From positions 89,291,927 to 89,355,926 of the forward strand of contig CM054058.1 of the NCBI GenBank assembly GCA_028641055.1: a DNA stretch of 64,000 nt, in the 5' to 3' direction. The position numbers were made by a program, and so were the translations under genes. The DNA comes from Alopecurus myosuroides (lineage: Eukaryota > Streptophyta > Magnoliopsida > Poales > Poaceae). Position 1 is the stretch's first letter. Every line of letters begins with the position of its first letter. The notes under the pieces are model-generated. The model was not told the origin of the DNA. It did no database searches and saw only the letters and a list, made by a program, of their open reading frames with translations. Of this stretch, positions 33,351 through 43,829 are shown piece by piece.

Positions 33351-33500
33351 CTGTGCATAGGACAAAAATACGAGTTTAGCATCGAAAGTGATAATAGACC
33401 GCAAATAACTATCAAAAAATAGAAGCATCAAGGTTTACGAATAAAACACGACAAATAAAGGACTAAAAGTTATATGATGCAAGTGTATACTAACATTTTG

Positions 33501-36500
33501 TCAATCATATAGTCTCGGCGGGAAAGGACGAACGCCTTCTAGCGTGTTGAATGTCCGGGTGTCACGTTGCTCTCGTAGGTGTGCTTCTATGTCACGGTTG
33601 CTCGGTGGTGCGTGGCCGTGGAAGAACAAGCCACCCCGAGTGATGACATCCGACGAGAGTATCGTGCAGATCCTCCGCTGGATGCGACGGAACTCAGCCC
33701 GCACATATTCATCTGGGGTGTTGGCCATCTTTGTGGTCAGGTCTCGGAGATGACATGGTAGCTGGACCTGTTGGGCATCCTTTAAGTACTCCCTCATCTG
33801 AAAGATGGCATACCAAGCTTCCAACCCAGATTCTTGCTCCGATTGCTTTAGGCAGGGGTAGTTTGTTACGTGGATGCACACGTAGGCGCCTCGGACTACT
33901 TTCTCCCTTTTTAGGGGCTTGCCTAAATCGGCGGTGAAACCGTTGAGGGCACTATTAAGAACTGCTCTTATGTCGGTGTAGTCCTTCTGCACCGCCCTAC
34001 CCGCATCGAGATAAGTGCATTGCGACCAATGCGGTTCCATGATGATGAGTATGCATCCTCCGTTTCTGCGCAGCACATTTCGAACAAGCCATCAATATCA
34101 TCAATCGAAATACTAAGGAGATTCTAGAAAGAATGTAACAACGTGAAGCGGAGAGGACTACTTACTTGGGAAAGTATGGCATGAGAATGGTGTTCTTATC
34201 CTTGTTATCTATCAAAAACCCCGTTATGTAAGTCGTGATAAGAACCCGGTCCGCATGTGACCGCAAGCAGTCCTCATTCATGTAGTAGTGGTCCATAATG
34301 GCGATGTGCGGGGTATTCTCCATGACCATATCGTGCGCCATGCTGAGCGATACCAGGCGGACAATGCTTCGGTCGAGCTTTCCCAAGTGGAAGACCCTGA
34401 ATATGTCTTCGTATCTGATGAAGAACACCTCTGCGGGATTTGAATCCACAAAGCCCACGGATCGGGGCACCTTGACCACGTATAGCGGGTAGGAGGGATG
34501 TTTCTCACATAGAAGTTCATTCCCATTGAACAAAATCCCGTCGTGGATGGTCCTCATGTCACCACCCATGACAGCGACAACCTCTGGCGGCAGCATCGGC
34601 TGACCTATCTCATGCACCTTCCTCCACGGGACGGCGGGCGGCAAACGGTCCAGGACTCGGGAGGCCGCTGGCTGGCTACTAGAGGAGGCACCACCTTTCT
34701 TCTTGTTGCCCGGCCTCTTCCGAATCTTCTTCGGCCTCAAGCAGATGGGAGTGCCGCTTTGTTTTACCGCCTCCTCGGCCGTAGCACGGAGTGTATTTGG
34801 GGTAACCAGCGTAGGCTGTGGAGCCGTAAAGGTCGTCTGCTCCTCGGGAGTTTCTTGGGAATAGGTTAGCTTCTTCTGGATATCCAGTTTTCTGGTGGGT
34901 AACTCAGAAGAACCGCCCTCTCCGCCATCTACCTTCTTCTGGATATCAAGAGTTCTGGCGGGTAACTCCGGAGGAACCGGCTTCTCGCCATCCAACTGAT
35001 TTATGAAATCGTCAATGGGAGCAAGTTCAATATCCATGTAGTCGTCATGGGTCTCATGCTCGTGATGTTGCTCGTCATTGCACGTCTCGTGCTTGGGAGG
35101 AGGAGGATCCACTAGAGGTGGAGAGAGGACATTGCCATGTTGGACCTTGTCTTGTTGGCTTGCCGCGGGCGCAACCGGTGTAGTGGTGACGGTCATGGCT
35201 TGGCTTGGCGCTGACCCTGACGTCGTGTTCAGCCGAATAAGGGCTTTCGGCCATAGCAAGATTTGATTGTCCAGTTGGCCGAGATTCAGCTCGCTGTCGG
35301 CATCGGCGGGTTGATTAGGAGGATACAAGTTCTCGAATCCCGGTAGCACCAGATCGACGCGAACCCGAAGCTCGTTGGCCGGTATATCTCTGTAGTGGTA
35401 CTTGCGGGATAGTGGCTGCAAGATGCTCCCCTTTGCAACATCCTTCAACTCGCTGCCCACTTTTAGCAGGAAGGTGCATCCCGTCGCGTCAGCCTGCGAT
35501 AACATGCATGGATAGGTCAGAGAGTAGGGTTATATTGAACTGGCTACAGCTTGAGACGGTCAATAATTTACCGTGAGGGCATTGAGCTCGGCTAACGTCG
35601 ACGGACCACAGGTGATGGTGGGCTCGTCGAGCAACGGGGTGGTGGCCGCGCCGGACACGGCCGACGGTCCATCGGGGGCAGGCGCGTCGGGCACGGCGGG
35701 GGCGACAGGCAAGGCCGACGTCGACGGACCACCGGCGGCGGCCGCGGCGGGCACGACCAACATCGACCGTATGTTGAACGTTTTAACGGCCCCTGTGAGC
35801 CCCCGGCGATGTAGCCACATATTTTTTTCAAATACGGCGGGGATGAGCGCATTCATCTTTTCCCCCACCGTTTTCTCAATCTTCTTCTCCATGTTTGTTT
35901 CCAAGTCATGTACCTTCTTCTTCAGCGCCTCCGTCTCCTCGCTCTTCTTCGCCGCCCGCGACTCCTTAGTGCTGGGCTCAGCCAACCCATAGTTGGCGTG
36001 CTTCTTATTAAGTCCGCCGCCGGTGATACGACCTAAGTGCGGCTTTTTCAGAGGGTCCTGGCTCTTTGCCTTGTTGTACCCCCTGATGAAAGGCTTATCC
36101 CACGCGACTTTGGCCGTCGACGTCTGCGACGAGGAAGATTCAAGTTGTTGTTCTTCTAGCTGCAGAAGCAACATATGAACGGTTTGGAAATGGTTTCGTA
36201 CTAGAATGAAATCGTGGACTTGATGATGATGAGTTGCATGAAATGGTAAATTTCTTACCACTAGCTTCTCAACATTCTTCACGCTATCGTTCGTGACCAA
36301 AATAACACCCTCCACCATATTCGGGTCCGAGACAAGTTCCCCGGTCGGAGTTACTTTTCTGTACCTCGACCTCATGAGTTTCTGGAATTGCGGGTCATGG
36401 GCATACTTGGTGTAAGGGTTCTCAATCCCTTTTTCAATGTAGGCCTGGTCCTCTTTCGCCCAAACTGGCTCCTTCCCGTCGTAGCCACGACAGCCGAGAT

Positions 36501-37191
36501 TGTGGTGACCGATGTTCTTCGACGCTAGCTCCTTCCCCCATTCCGTTTGATTCTTAGTGAAATCAAGCGACTCGTTATTTAGGAAAGTCTTGAAGTCATC
36601 GGGCGTAATCCGCGGGAAGTGGCGATGGATCTCTTCGAATGGTGTCGATTCCCTAATCATCGCCCTCACCATAGTCTTGTAATTGCTCAGGGCTTTGGTG
36701 AATCTAGTGAGGCCGAGTTTGTTCACGAGGTTGCCCTTCAGATTCTCGTTGTTGTAGGGGGGAGGGAACTCATACCGCGCGTGCGGCCTTGAGATGAGTT
36801 GGGCGCGCAGAGTTGGCTTCTTCTTGAGAGTCGGCTCGTTGACATTAACGACGTCTCGAAGTATCACGCCAAGTTGGAGGAAGTACCCCTTCACAAGGTC
36901 CAATGGCATCACAGGCGTGCCACTGGAAGGGTCCACCTCCGTGAATTTCTCTCGAACGGTGCCGACCTTGTTCGGAGCTCGCTTCCGACGCTTGTTTCCC
37001 GTCGTGCTGCTCCCTGAGGGACCCCCGGTGCCACTATCAGTGGTTTCCTCCTCGCCACCGGTGAGCCCGTCATCATTGTGGGGCTCGACATCGGAGGGCT
37101 GGTCAGTTTGTGTCCGATCTTCCTCTTGCGACTCTCGGGCCATAAGGATGTAGTGGTCCAATAAAGCCGGATCCATAGTAGAAGAAGACAT
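33501..37191 (-). CDS. CACTA second gene: TnpA-like with Ulp1-like C-terminal domain, spliced
   Basis: Starts at ATG 37191 (MSSSTMDPALLDHYILMARE). Readable introns are 36160-36258 (99 bp, GTAAGA...CTGCAG), 35494-35571 (GTAAAT...TCGCAG) and 34066-34165 (GTAAGT...GCGCAG); each join keeps frame. Exons 1-2 hold a basic region (NKRRKRAPNK), a TnpA-type plant transposase block (FTKNQTEWGKELASKNIGHH) and a coiled coil (KKKVHDLETNMEKKIEKTVG). Exon 3 holds a block typical of grass CACTA second genes (GCTFLLKVGSELKDVAKGSI). Exons 3-4 resemble the Ulp1/C48 SUMO-protease fold (VPRSVGFVDSNPAEVFFIRY; ILIIMEPHWSQCTYLDAGRA), but the usual catalytic His and Cys positions read NGGC and SGLEAWYAIF. Stop TGA at 33501-33503. 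Expected role: binding the subterminal units. Ulp1 homology is moderate. Confidence 0.75.
34066..34165 (-). other. Intron 3 of the TnpA-like gene
   Basis: 100 bp with GTAAGT donor and GCGCAG acceptor. The donor splits a Lys codon and splicing joins MPYFPK to NGGCILII in frame. Confidence 0.75.
35494..35571 (-). other. Intron 2 of the TnpA-like gene
   Basis: 78 bp with GTAAAT donor and TCGCAG acceptor. It contains a stop (TGA at about 35560); splicing joins ...NALT to ADATGC... in frame. Confidence 0.75.
36160..36258 (-). other. Intron 1 of the TnpA-like gene
   Basis: 99 bp with GTAAGA donor and CTGCAG acceptor. It is a multiple of three and has no stop, so it is readable through; the composition (a run of His and Phe) differs from the exons and supports removal. 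Confidence 0.7.
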
Positions 37192-37224
37192 GCCTAGAAG
37201 TAGATAAAACGTATATTGTTAGTC

Positions 37225-37354
37225 ACCGGAAAAATTCGGCATGACCTCGGCTATAAATGGTCATGCCGGAGTGCCAGAAATTCGCCGGAACGGAAATGAA
37301 TCAACGTTCCGGCAAAACATTGGCACTCAATGTACCTGCAACATAAATTGAATG
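37225..37354 (-). promoter_or_regulatory. Leader block 1, upstream of the TnpA-like gene, with hairpins
   Basis: A ~130-bp block ends 33 bp before the ATG at 37191 and is repeated upstream of the transposase (42799-42918). It has a perfect 10-bp inverted repeat CGGCATGACC/GGTCATGCCG (37237-37246, 37259-37268) whose loop contains tataaat. It also has a two-tier hairpin: GTGCCA/TGGCAC (37271-37276, 37321-37326) outside GCCGGAACG/CGTTCCGGC (37284-37292, 37305-37313). An acceptor-like cttctag lies just before the ATG, so the block may be a 5' UTR exon. Function unknown. Confidence 0.65.
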
Positions 37355-38424
37355 CACACATGGCCACAAAAACAGTTTCTTGCATTGCTGTCATCACATG
37401 GTACAAAAACTCCCAGGAAATTCATATATCTGTGTCATCATGCAATTTGTGTCATGCAAACTTTGTTAACTAAAATTTCAGCAAGAATTTAGAACTTGCT
37501 TCCTGGAGTAACTTAAACCACTTAAACTGAACATATTGGAATAGATAAATTATTGCTTGTGCTAATAGTTTCACTAGAGTACTTCTAGCAAAGACTAAAT
37601 TTGAAACACTAGAAACAGCAGCATTTATCAAAGCAAAAGCAGCATTTTTTCAAACACTAGAAACAAGTAAGCTGTTTCTGTAAATAATACTGGGCAGCAA
37701 AAACAACTAAGTGGTAGGTAATATCTCAAGATAAAAGTGTAACCTATAAGCTGAAAAACCCAAGCCAATCAACAACTTGTTATTGAGATAAACCCATGTT
37801 TTGTGCACTCTACAAGCTGAAAAACCGTAGGTAATAATTTCTGAAATGAAGATGACACAATGATATAACCCCTGTTTTGTGCACTCTACAATCTGAATAA
37901 GTGTATGTGTATTTATATACCTAGCCCAAACCTTAGAAAATCACTTATTCAAGCAACTGCAAGCAAGTTATGAATTTTATTCAGTCTACCACTTAACAGT
38001 TTGATAAATTAGCACTTGGATGTGCATCTGATTTTATTGATTTGTCCATGGACATCATTCGGTGGAATTTGATTATACATGCATTTGTATGGGGCACGGT
38101 AGCAGCAACTGCAGGGGAAAACACGGTAGCAGCAACTGCAGGGCCATGGACATCGATCGATGTCTAGATGCAGGGGTAGTTTGCAGGGGAAAGCAAAACT
38201 ACTGCACACGGGCGTTGGAAGAGGGGGGGGCTGACCTGGGTTCGTCGTGGGCATGGGCGACGGCGGCGTGGGTGACGACGGCCGGCGTGGACGACGACGA
38301 TGAGAGGGACGGCGTGCGATGAGAGAGACGACGACGGCGTGCGGTTTGGGGATCGAGAGGAAGTGTGCGGGCGCGCAAGATCTAGAGAGAAAGGAAGTGT
38401 GCGGGCTGGGGGGTTAGTAGAGCG
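37355..38424. other. CACTA inter-genic region upstream of leader block 1
   Basis: No supported gene. It is AT-rich to about 38060, with a repeated phrase (gcactctacaagctgaaaaa at about 37805, and similar at 37740 and 37885). After that a GC-rich segment follows (38220-38410) with repeated GACGACG; short frames there are composition artefacts. Confidence 0.4.
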
Positions 38425-38998
38425 AGGACTTACAGGCGCACAACGAGTGATATGCGCCTGCGCTACCCTTACCCCAGGCGAACAAAACAAAACTGCGCCT
38501 GCGCTAAAGTTCGTAGCGATTCGTTATGCGCGGGCCCACAGAGCCATACCCCAGGCGCATAACCTAGAAAATGCGCCTGCGCTAAACTTTTAGAACCGGT
38601 TTGTGATACAAACCGGTTCTAAAGGGTCTGTCCCCTGGGCCCCCCTCCGTGTAGCAAATGGCCGCAAGGCCTTTAGGACCGGTTTGTATAACAAACCGGT
38701 CCTAATGGCCTTGCGGCCATTTGCTGCAGGGAGGGGGTCCCAGGGGACAGAACCTTTCGAACCGGTTTGTATCACAAATAGGTACCAATGTGCTTCGCTT
38801 GATGCCCTGTTATGCGCTGGCCCACAGAGCCATACCCCAGGCGCATAGCCTAGAAGATGCGCTTGCGCTAAAATTCGTAGGGTTTTGGTTTGCGCGGGCC
38901 CACATAGACTTAGTCCAGGCGCATGTTCTGTCAGAAGCGCCTGTGATAAAGATTACCCCAGGCGCATATTCTCACATATGCGCCTGTGCTAAGATTTT
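38425..38998. repeat. Internal cluster of CACTA subterminal repeats
   Basis: About a dozen units of the 13-bp subterminal type (TACCCCAGGCGCA and TGCGCCTGCGCTA) lie here, 4.7 kb from the nearest element end and between the two genes. A 64-bp unit at 38523-38586 is repeated at 38809-38872 with about four differences, flanking the foldback at 38592-38788. No internal CACTA terminus was found on either side. Confidence 0.8.
38592..38788. repeat. Long foldback (inverted repeat) inside the CACTA element
   Basis: The arm at about 38616-38671 (ctgtcccctgggcccccctc...atggccgcaagg) pairs with about 38706-38752. At the apex is a perfect 13-bp palindrome, AGGACCGGTTTGT/ACAAACCGGTCCT (38675-38703). The outer end is itself a perfect 12-bp palindrome, GAACCGGTTTGT/ACAAACCGGTTC (38593-38619), partly matched at 38759-38786. 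The whole could form a stem of roughly 80-90 bp. It may be a small nested element or part of a related CACTA subterminal region. Confidence 0.8.
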
Positions 38999-39249
38999 CT
39001 AAATTACACAGCCCACCCCGGCCCGGAACACATCGAGCAATACGAATGCTATTATATGGGGCTCCCACATTGTTTTTCACTTAAAAATTACATACATATG
39101 AAAGTTAACATGTGCAAAAATATTTAGTGTCGCATCGAGCGTAAATAGATTGATTTAGCGAGATACCGCAAGTGTTCCTCTCTGAAAACACATTGTACAT
39201 AGTAGCTATTAGCATGTTATATCGCACATATCGCGAGTATTTCCCTCTC
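38999..39249. other. Sequence between the internal repeat cluster and the transposase stop
   Basis: AT-rich, no frame or motif recognised. By position it would hold the 3' UTR and polyadenylation region of the transposase gene. Confidence 0.35.
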
Positions 39250-42200
39250 TCAACCTTTCGTCACAATCTTACTCTTGCCTTTCTTGGTCGATGTTGAATA
39301 CGTGACCGCCATATCGTGACTTCTTCTTGTGAATGGAAGACCCCTAGGTAGTGTGGTCCTGCTTCTTCTTGTGGTGTATGGTGCATCGTCTTCACCGGGT
39401 TCTTCCATCATCGGGTCTCCGACTAAGCCGTCGAAGTCCTTCTCATCGGCGACTCCATCCATTCCGACGAGGGCCCTTTTTCCTCTCCTTACGACAACAC
39501 GAGTAGGCTTTGCCGGGTCGGTTATGAAGAAGCATTGCTCCACGTGCTTAGCCAATACCCAGGGCTCATTTTGCGCGGTGGGGTTCTTGGACTTGGGTTT
39601 GTTGGCTTCAGACATCGACATAGTGGTGAAATATTCTTCTTCTTTCGTGACGTTTGTACCCCATCTGACATGGAACATCGGCAGCTTTACCCCAACGTAG
39701 TCAAGCTCCCAGATTTCCTCGATCTTTCCGTAGTATCTTCTAATCTCTTCGCCCGTGTAAGATTCCATCGTTATAGATGAGTTTTGATAGTCGCTACTTT
39801 TGTCTCTTTCCTCCGTGTAGAATGTGTACCCATTGATGTCGTATGCTTGATAAGTCATCATATTGGGCGCGGGGCCATATGACAAGGCCAATACAATTTT
39901 ATCTTTCTGACATGTCATTGGCGGGGGATCGGCATCAATCTGCTTCTTGAACCTGTCGCGAAAGAGGAGTTGTGTGCTCTAAATATCTCATCTTCCGTCA
40001 TCGGCCTGCGAGCACTGTTTTTTATCGCGGTTTTGTGCTCTTCTATCCAAGGGTTGACATTGTCGATGTGTTGTAACACTACTAGGTGGGCCCTTTCAAA
40101 GTCGGCTCTCCGACCACAGGAGTCCACGTCCATTACCCTTTTGCCAGTGTCGTGGCCTACCCCCATGAACCTGTCAAGGTGCTTATTTGCGGGCAAACCA
40201 ACAGCTGGATTCTCATCGCCTAGAAAATTCTTGCAGAAAGAGATGCATTCTCCGGTGAGAAATCCCTGGACGATGCTTCCATCCGGGTGTGCCCTGTTAC
40301 GAACGAATGATTTGATGATCCTGTTCATTCTTTCTAACGCCATCATGTTGTGCAAGAATGCCGGCCCAAGATTGGTGATATCGTCCATGATATGGACCAA
40401 GAGATGTACCATAATATCAAAGAAGGCAGGTGGGAAGTACATCTCAAGGTCGCATAGGATGGTGACAATCTCTTCCTGCAGCCTTCCGAGTTTCTTCACG
40501 CTTATCGACTTCCGAGTGATGACGTCGAAAAAGTTACAGAGGCCAGTGAGCGTTTGACGGACGTGCGGTTCCATTATCCCTCTGATTGCAACCGGAAGTA
40601 TCTGCGTCATCATCACGTGACAGTCATGAGACTTCATCCCGCTGAAGATTTTTTTCTCCGCGTCTAGGTATCTGCTTATCAGCCCCGCGTAACCTAAGGG
40701 AAATTTCACTCCGAGGAGGCATGTGAATATTTGCGCGAGCTCGTCAGGGCTTAGAGTGAAGCAAGAGGGTTTTAGGCGGTGAGTTTGGTATTTCTTAGCC
40801 CTTTTCCGCTTGCGGTCGTCCATCTCCTCCACCTCATCCTCGTCCTCCTCCGTCTGTTAACGCGTAGAAGGCGGTAAGTGAAGCTCGCTCCTGATATTCA
40901 GGACCATCAGGTTGTATCTTGATTTTGGCCCGTCTTTGGTCCTATCTGGCATGTTAAACAGGGTGCCAAGCAAGCTCTCACACACATTCTTCGTGATATG
41001 CATGACATCAAGGCAGTGAGGCACTCCGAGGATTGGCCAGTACCGCAAGTCCCAAAACACGGACCTCCTTTTCCATACCCCCAAGAGCGGTCCTTCTGGC
41101 GGAGGACACTTTTTCTCTCCTCGCTTCCGCTTCTGTACCTTTCCCGACGGAGGACACGTTTTCCAATTCTTCAATAGAGTATCGATCTCTTCTCCTCTTC
41201 TCTTGCGTGGAGGTAGATCGAGCTCATCTTTACCGTTGAACAAGTCTCCGCGCTTTCTCCACGGGTCGTTCTGTGGTAGCCACATTCGATGCCTCATGTA
41301 TACGGTTTTAGAAGATCCGGGATCCTTGTGTAACTGTAGAAACGGGGTAAATTACATGCACCTGACACAAGCCTTGTGTCCATGGCCCTGACACGCAATA
41401 TATCCGTATCCGAGATAGTAATGCACCATCGTGATCAGTGCGGCTCTCATACGAAAAGTTTCTTCTTTGAAGGCGTCCCATGTTTCCACCCCTTCCTCCC
41501 ACAACGTGTCTAGCTCCTCCTTCAATAGCTCGAGATACAGGTTGATATCGCTCCCTGGCTGGGTCGGCCCTTGAATCAGCATACTCATGTGTATGTACTT
41601 CCTCTTCAGACACAGCCACGGGGGGAGGTTGTACATCCATACAAGCACGGGCCAGGTGCTATGTTTGCTGCTCTGGTTGCCAAATGGATTGAGACCGTCG
41701 GTGCTCGTACCAAGCCTGATGTTCCTTGGGTCGTTCCCGAATTCTTCATCGAATGTGTCTAATGCTTTCCACTGACGTGCATCCGAAGGGTGTGTTAGCA
41801 CTGGTTTTTCAACACGTTCTGGATCGCTCAGCACCGCCTTCTTTCTGTCCTCGTGCCAGCGCATGATCTTTGCTTCCTTGGGGTCCACGAAGTACCGCTG
41901 CAGAAGGGGAATGAGTGGAAAGTACCACACAACTTTCCTAGGAGCTTTCTTCGTCCCCCTCTTGTAACGATCAGCACCGCACACCGGACATTTGATCTGG
42001 TCCGCATGCTCGTTACGATAAATTATGCAGTCACGGACGCAAACGTGGTATTTTGTGTGCGGTAAATCGAGGGGGCACACGATTTTCTTGGCCTCCTGTA
42101 GACTACTAGCACATTTGTTCCCTTCAGGTAAGTTTGTCTTCAGGTATCGCAGAAGATCGTCCATGCTTGTGTCGGTCCATCCGTGTTTTGCCTTCATCTC

Positions 42201-42765
42201 TAGAAGATCCAGAGCTACTCTCAAGCGTGACTCCTCCGCCCCGCGACTTGCGTCATACAACGGAGTTGCAGAGTCTATTTCTAGTTGCGTGATCTTAGAT
42301 TTACGTCTGGCGTCGGTCGACGTGTTCTTGAGAAGAAGATCTTGAACATGAGGGCCCGCACGACTGAACTTAGCGGAGTGTTCATGTCCTCGTCTTCATG
42401 TTGTTGATCACCATGACTCCCTTCTTCTTCATTATAGTCGTCTCCGTCGACACCTCTTCGTCCTCTCCAATGCCATGTTCAGACTCCTCCTGATCATCTT
42501 CACATGTTGCCACCCAATTGGTCTCGACGTGATCATCGTCTTCATCATCATCCATCCACTTAGTGTGGCCCTCCATGAAACTATACCTGAGCAGGTGCTT
42601 CTCCACATTACCAGAATCTGGTTTGAACAAAGACCCCAGCTTGCATTTCCGACACGGACACTCTATCTCGGTGCGGTTGTTTCGATGCATCTCGGCCGTC
42701 GCGCGTCGCACGTACCTATACACCACGCTTGTCCTCATCGCAATGACCATTGCTACAAAATGCAA
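39250..42765 (-). pseudogene. TNP2-like CACTA transposase, broken
   Basis: From the 5' end: a transposase-associated zinc-binding block (42765-42382; IECPCRKCKLGSLFK...HTKWMDDD), then the Transposase_21/TNP2 body (42350-39915; CPVCGADRYKRGTKKAPRKV, CQGHGHKACVRCM, ILGVPHCLDVMHITKNVCES, FSGMKSHDCHVMMTQILPVA), then a DUF4216-like and C-terminal part (39918-39250; SYTGEEIRRYYGKIEEIWEL). Two in-frame stops (TAA at 41352-41354 and 40857-40859) leave the frame unchanged on both sides. Frame changes occur near 42440, 42350 and 39945; the last lies at a repeated ttcgcgaca-like string and is probably a small deletion. The product would cut and move the element by binding its ends. The most upstream ATG candidates are near 42753-42765, after an acceptor-like ttttgtag. 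Confidence 0.85.
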
Positions 42766-42798
42766 GAGAGAGAGGTTTCATTAACTAGATCCGGTTTT

Positions 42799-42918
42799 CA
42801 CGGAAAATTTCGGCATGACCTTCCTACAAAAGGTGTAACGCGGAGCGCCAGAAATTTGCCGAAAAGGAAATGAATCAACATTTCGGCAAAACATTGGAAC
42901 CTCATCCTCATGGCAACA
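42799..42918 (-). promoter_or_regulatory. Leader block 2, upstream of the transposase
   Basis: Homologous to 37225-37354 in the same orientation and at the same distance from the start codon. The central 12-base loop and flanks are identical (ggaaatgaatcaac) while the arms differ: TTTGCCGAAA pairs with TTTCGGCAAA here, and GCCGGAACG with CGTTCCGGC in block 1. One arm position changes G to A with the matching C to T on the other arm. Function unknown. Confidence 0.65.
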
Positions 42919-43315
42919 CAATAAAATGAAAAAGAGAACGAATTCTCATCCACCGACCAATCCCACGCACCTATTAAGATGACACACAATGCAAAATATA
43001 TAGACGCGATGACGACGTCGAAGATCACCGGAGAGACGACCGATAAGAGAGTGATAGATCTAGAAGTAGCTAGTGGTGCATTTGTGGTGAGATCTAGTGT
43101 CCGGTTAGTAGATCTAGTGGAGAGATTTGGAAGAGGGAAAGTGGGGTAGCATACTAGATAAAATAAAACAAACATGATTGGTTAAATTAGCTAAAAATGG
43201 TGGAGGGGTGTGAGGGATTGAGCTAGGAGCACTAATGGGTCGAGTTTGGACTAGTGAGTGAGTGAGTGGGGTGGATAGGGGTGGTGGTGGGTGGCTGGCC
43301 GCACTTATTGAGGAC
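42919..43315. other. CACTA 5' region between leader block 2 and the right subterminal array
   Basis: No supported gene. By position it should contain the promoter of the transposase gene. A ggtggatagg-rich segment at 43240-43300 borders the repeat array. Confidence 0.4.
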
Positions 43316-43724
43316 AAAGATTACCCCAGGCGAATATGGCATGGGATGCGCCTGCGCTAAGGGGTGCTACCCCAGGCGTTTCTTTATCCCAGGCGAACAG
43401 AGATGTCGCGCGCCTGCGCTAATGGGAGCTACCCTAGTCCACTTTTTACCCCAGGCGCTTCGGCCCAGGTTCGCCTGGGGTATTTGTTATACCGCAGGCG
43501 AACCGGTATGCTATTCGCCTGGGGTAAAGGAAGAGTGCCAGGGGGCGGCGGTGGTGGCCCTGCCACACTTTACCCCAGGCGCTGCTGAGTTTGGTTCGCC
43601 TGGGGTAACAGGCTTACCCCAGGCGCACTGTTTACATGTTCGCCTGTGCTAATTAGCCCAGGCGCATCGGTTTTCGTGTTCGCCTGTGGTAGGATATGCT
43701 GCTATAAGCAAATCTCTAGTAGTA
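43316..43724. repeat. Right subterminal array and terminal repeat
   Basis: About fifteen copies of the 13-bp unit in both orientations (TACCCCAGGCGAA, TTCGCCTGGGGTA, and C-to-G variants TGCGCCTGCGCTA). The element ends ...AAATCTCTAGTAGTA; the last base should be G for a perfect CACTA terminus. Confidence 0.85.
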
Positions 43725-43727
43725 GGA
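43725..43727. repeat. Target-site duplication of the CACTA element, right
   Basis: GGA, identical to 32597-32599. LINE sequence resumes at 43728. Confidence 0.85.
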
Positions 43728-43829
43728 GGAAGAAATTCTGCAGACAATCAGTGGGCAAGAAAAACTCATGGATGGACTGGAGTTCATCTTTAGCCAAAGA
43801 GAATCTTAAGCAGTTGAGGCTGCCACTTA

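Larger units (their letters stand above)
32600..43724 (-). mobile_element. CACTA (En/Spm) DNA transposon, 11,125 bp
   Basis: The left terminus is CACTACTAGGGA (32600). The right terminus, read inward, is TACTACTAGAGA, so its outermost base is changed from C to T. Both sides carry the 3-bp duplication GGA. The subterminal regions are dense in a 13-bp unit, TACCCCAGGCGAA, in both orientations. Inside are two minus-strand genes: a TnpA-like gene (33504-37191, with a further exon at 33090-33350) and a TNP2-like transposase (39250-42765). The transposase is broken, so the copy is probably not autonomous. It inserted into LINE ORF2. Confidence 0.92.

Noticed and set aside
38164..38593. Frames around the GACGACG-rich segment of the CACTA element
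   Set aside because: Low-complexity repeats produce Asp/Arg and Arg/Ser-rich frames with no domain.
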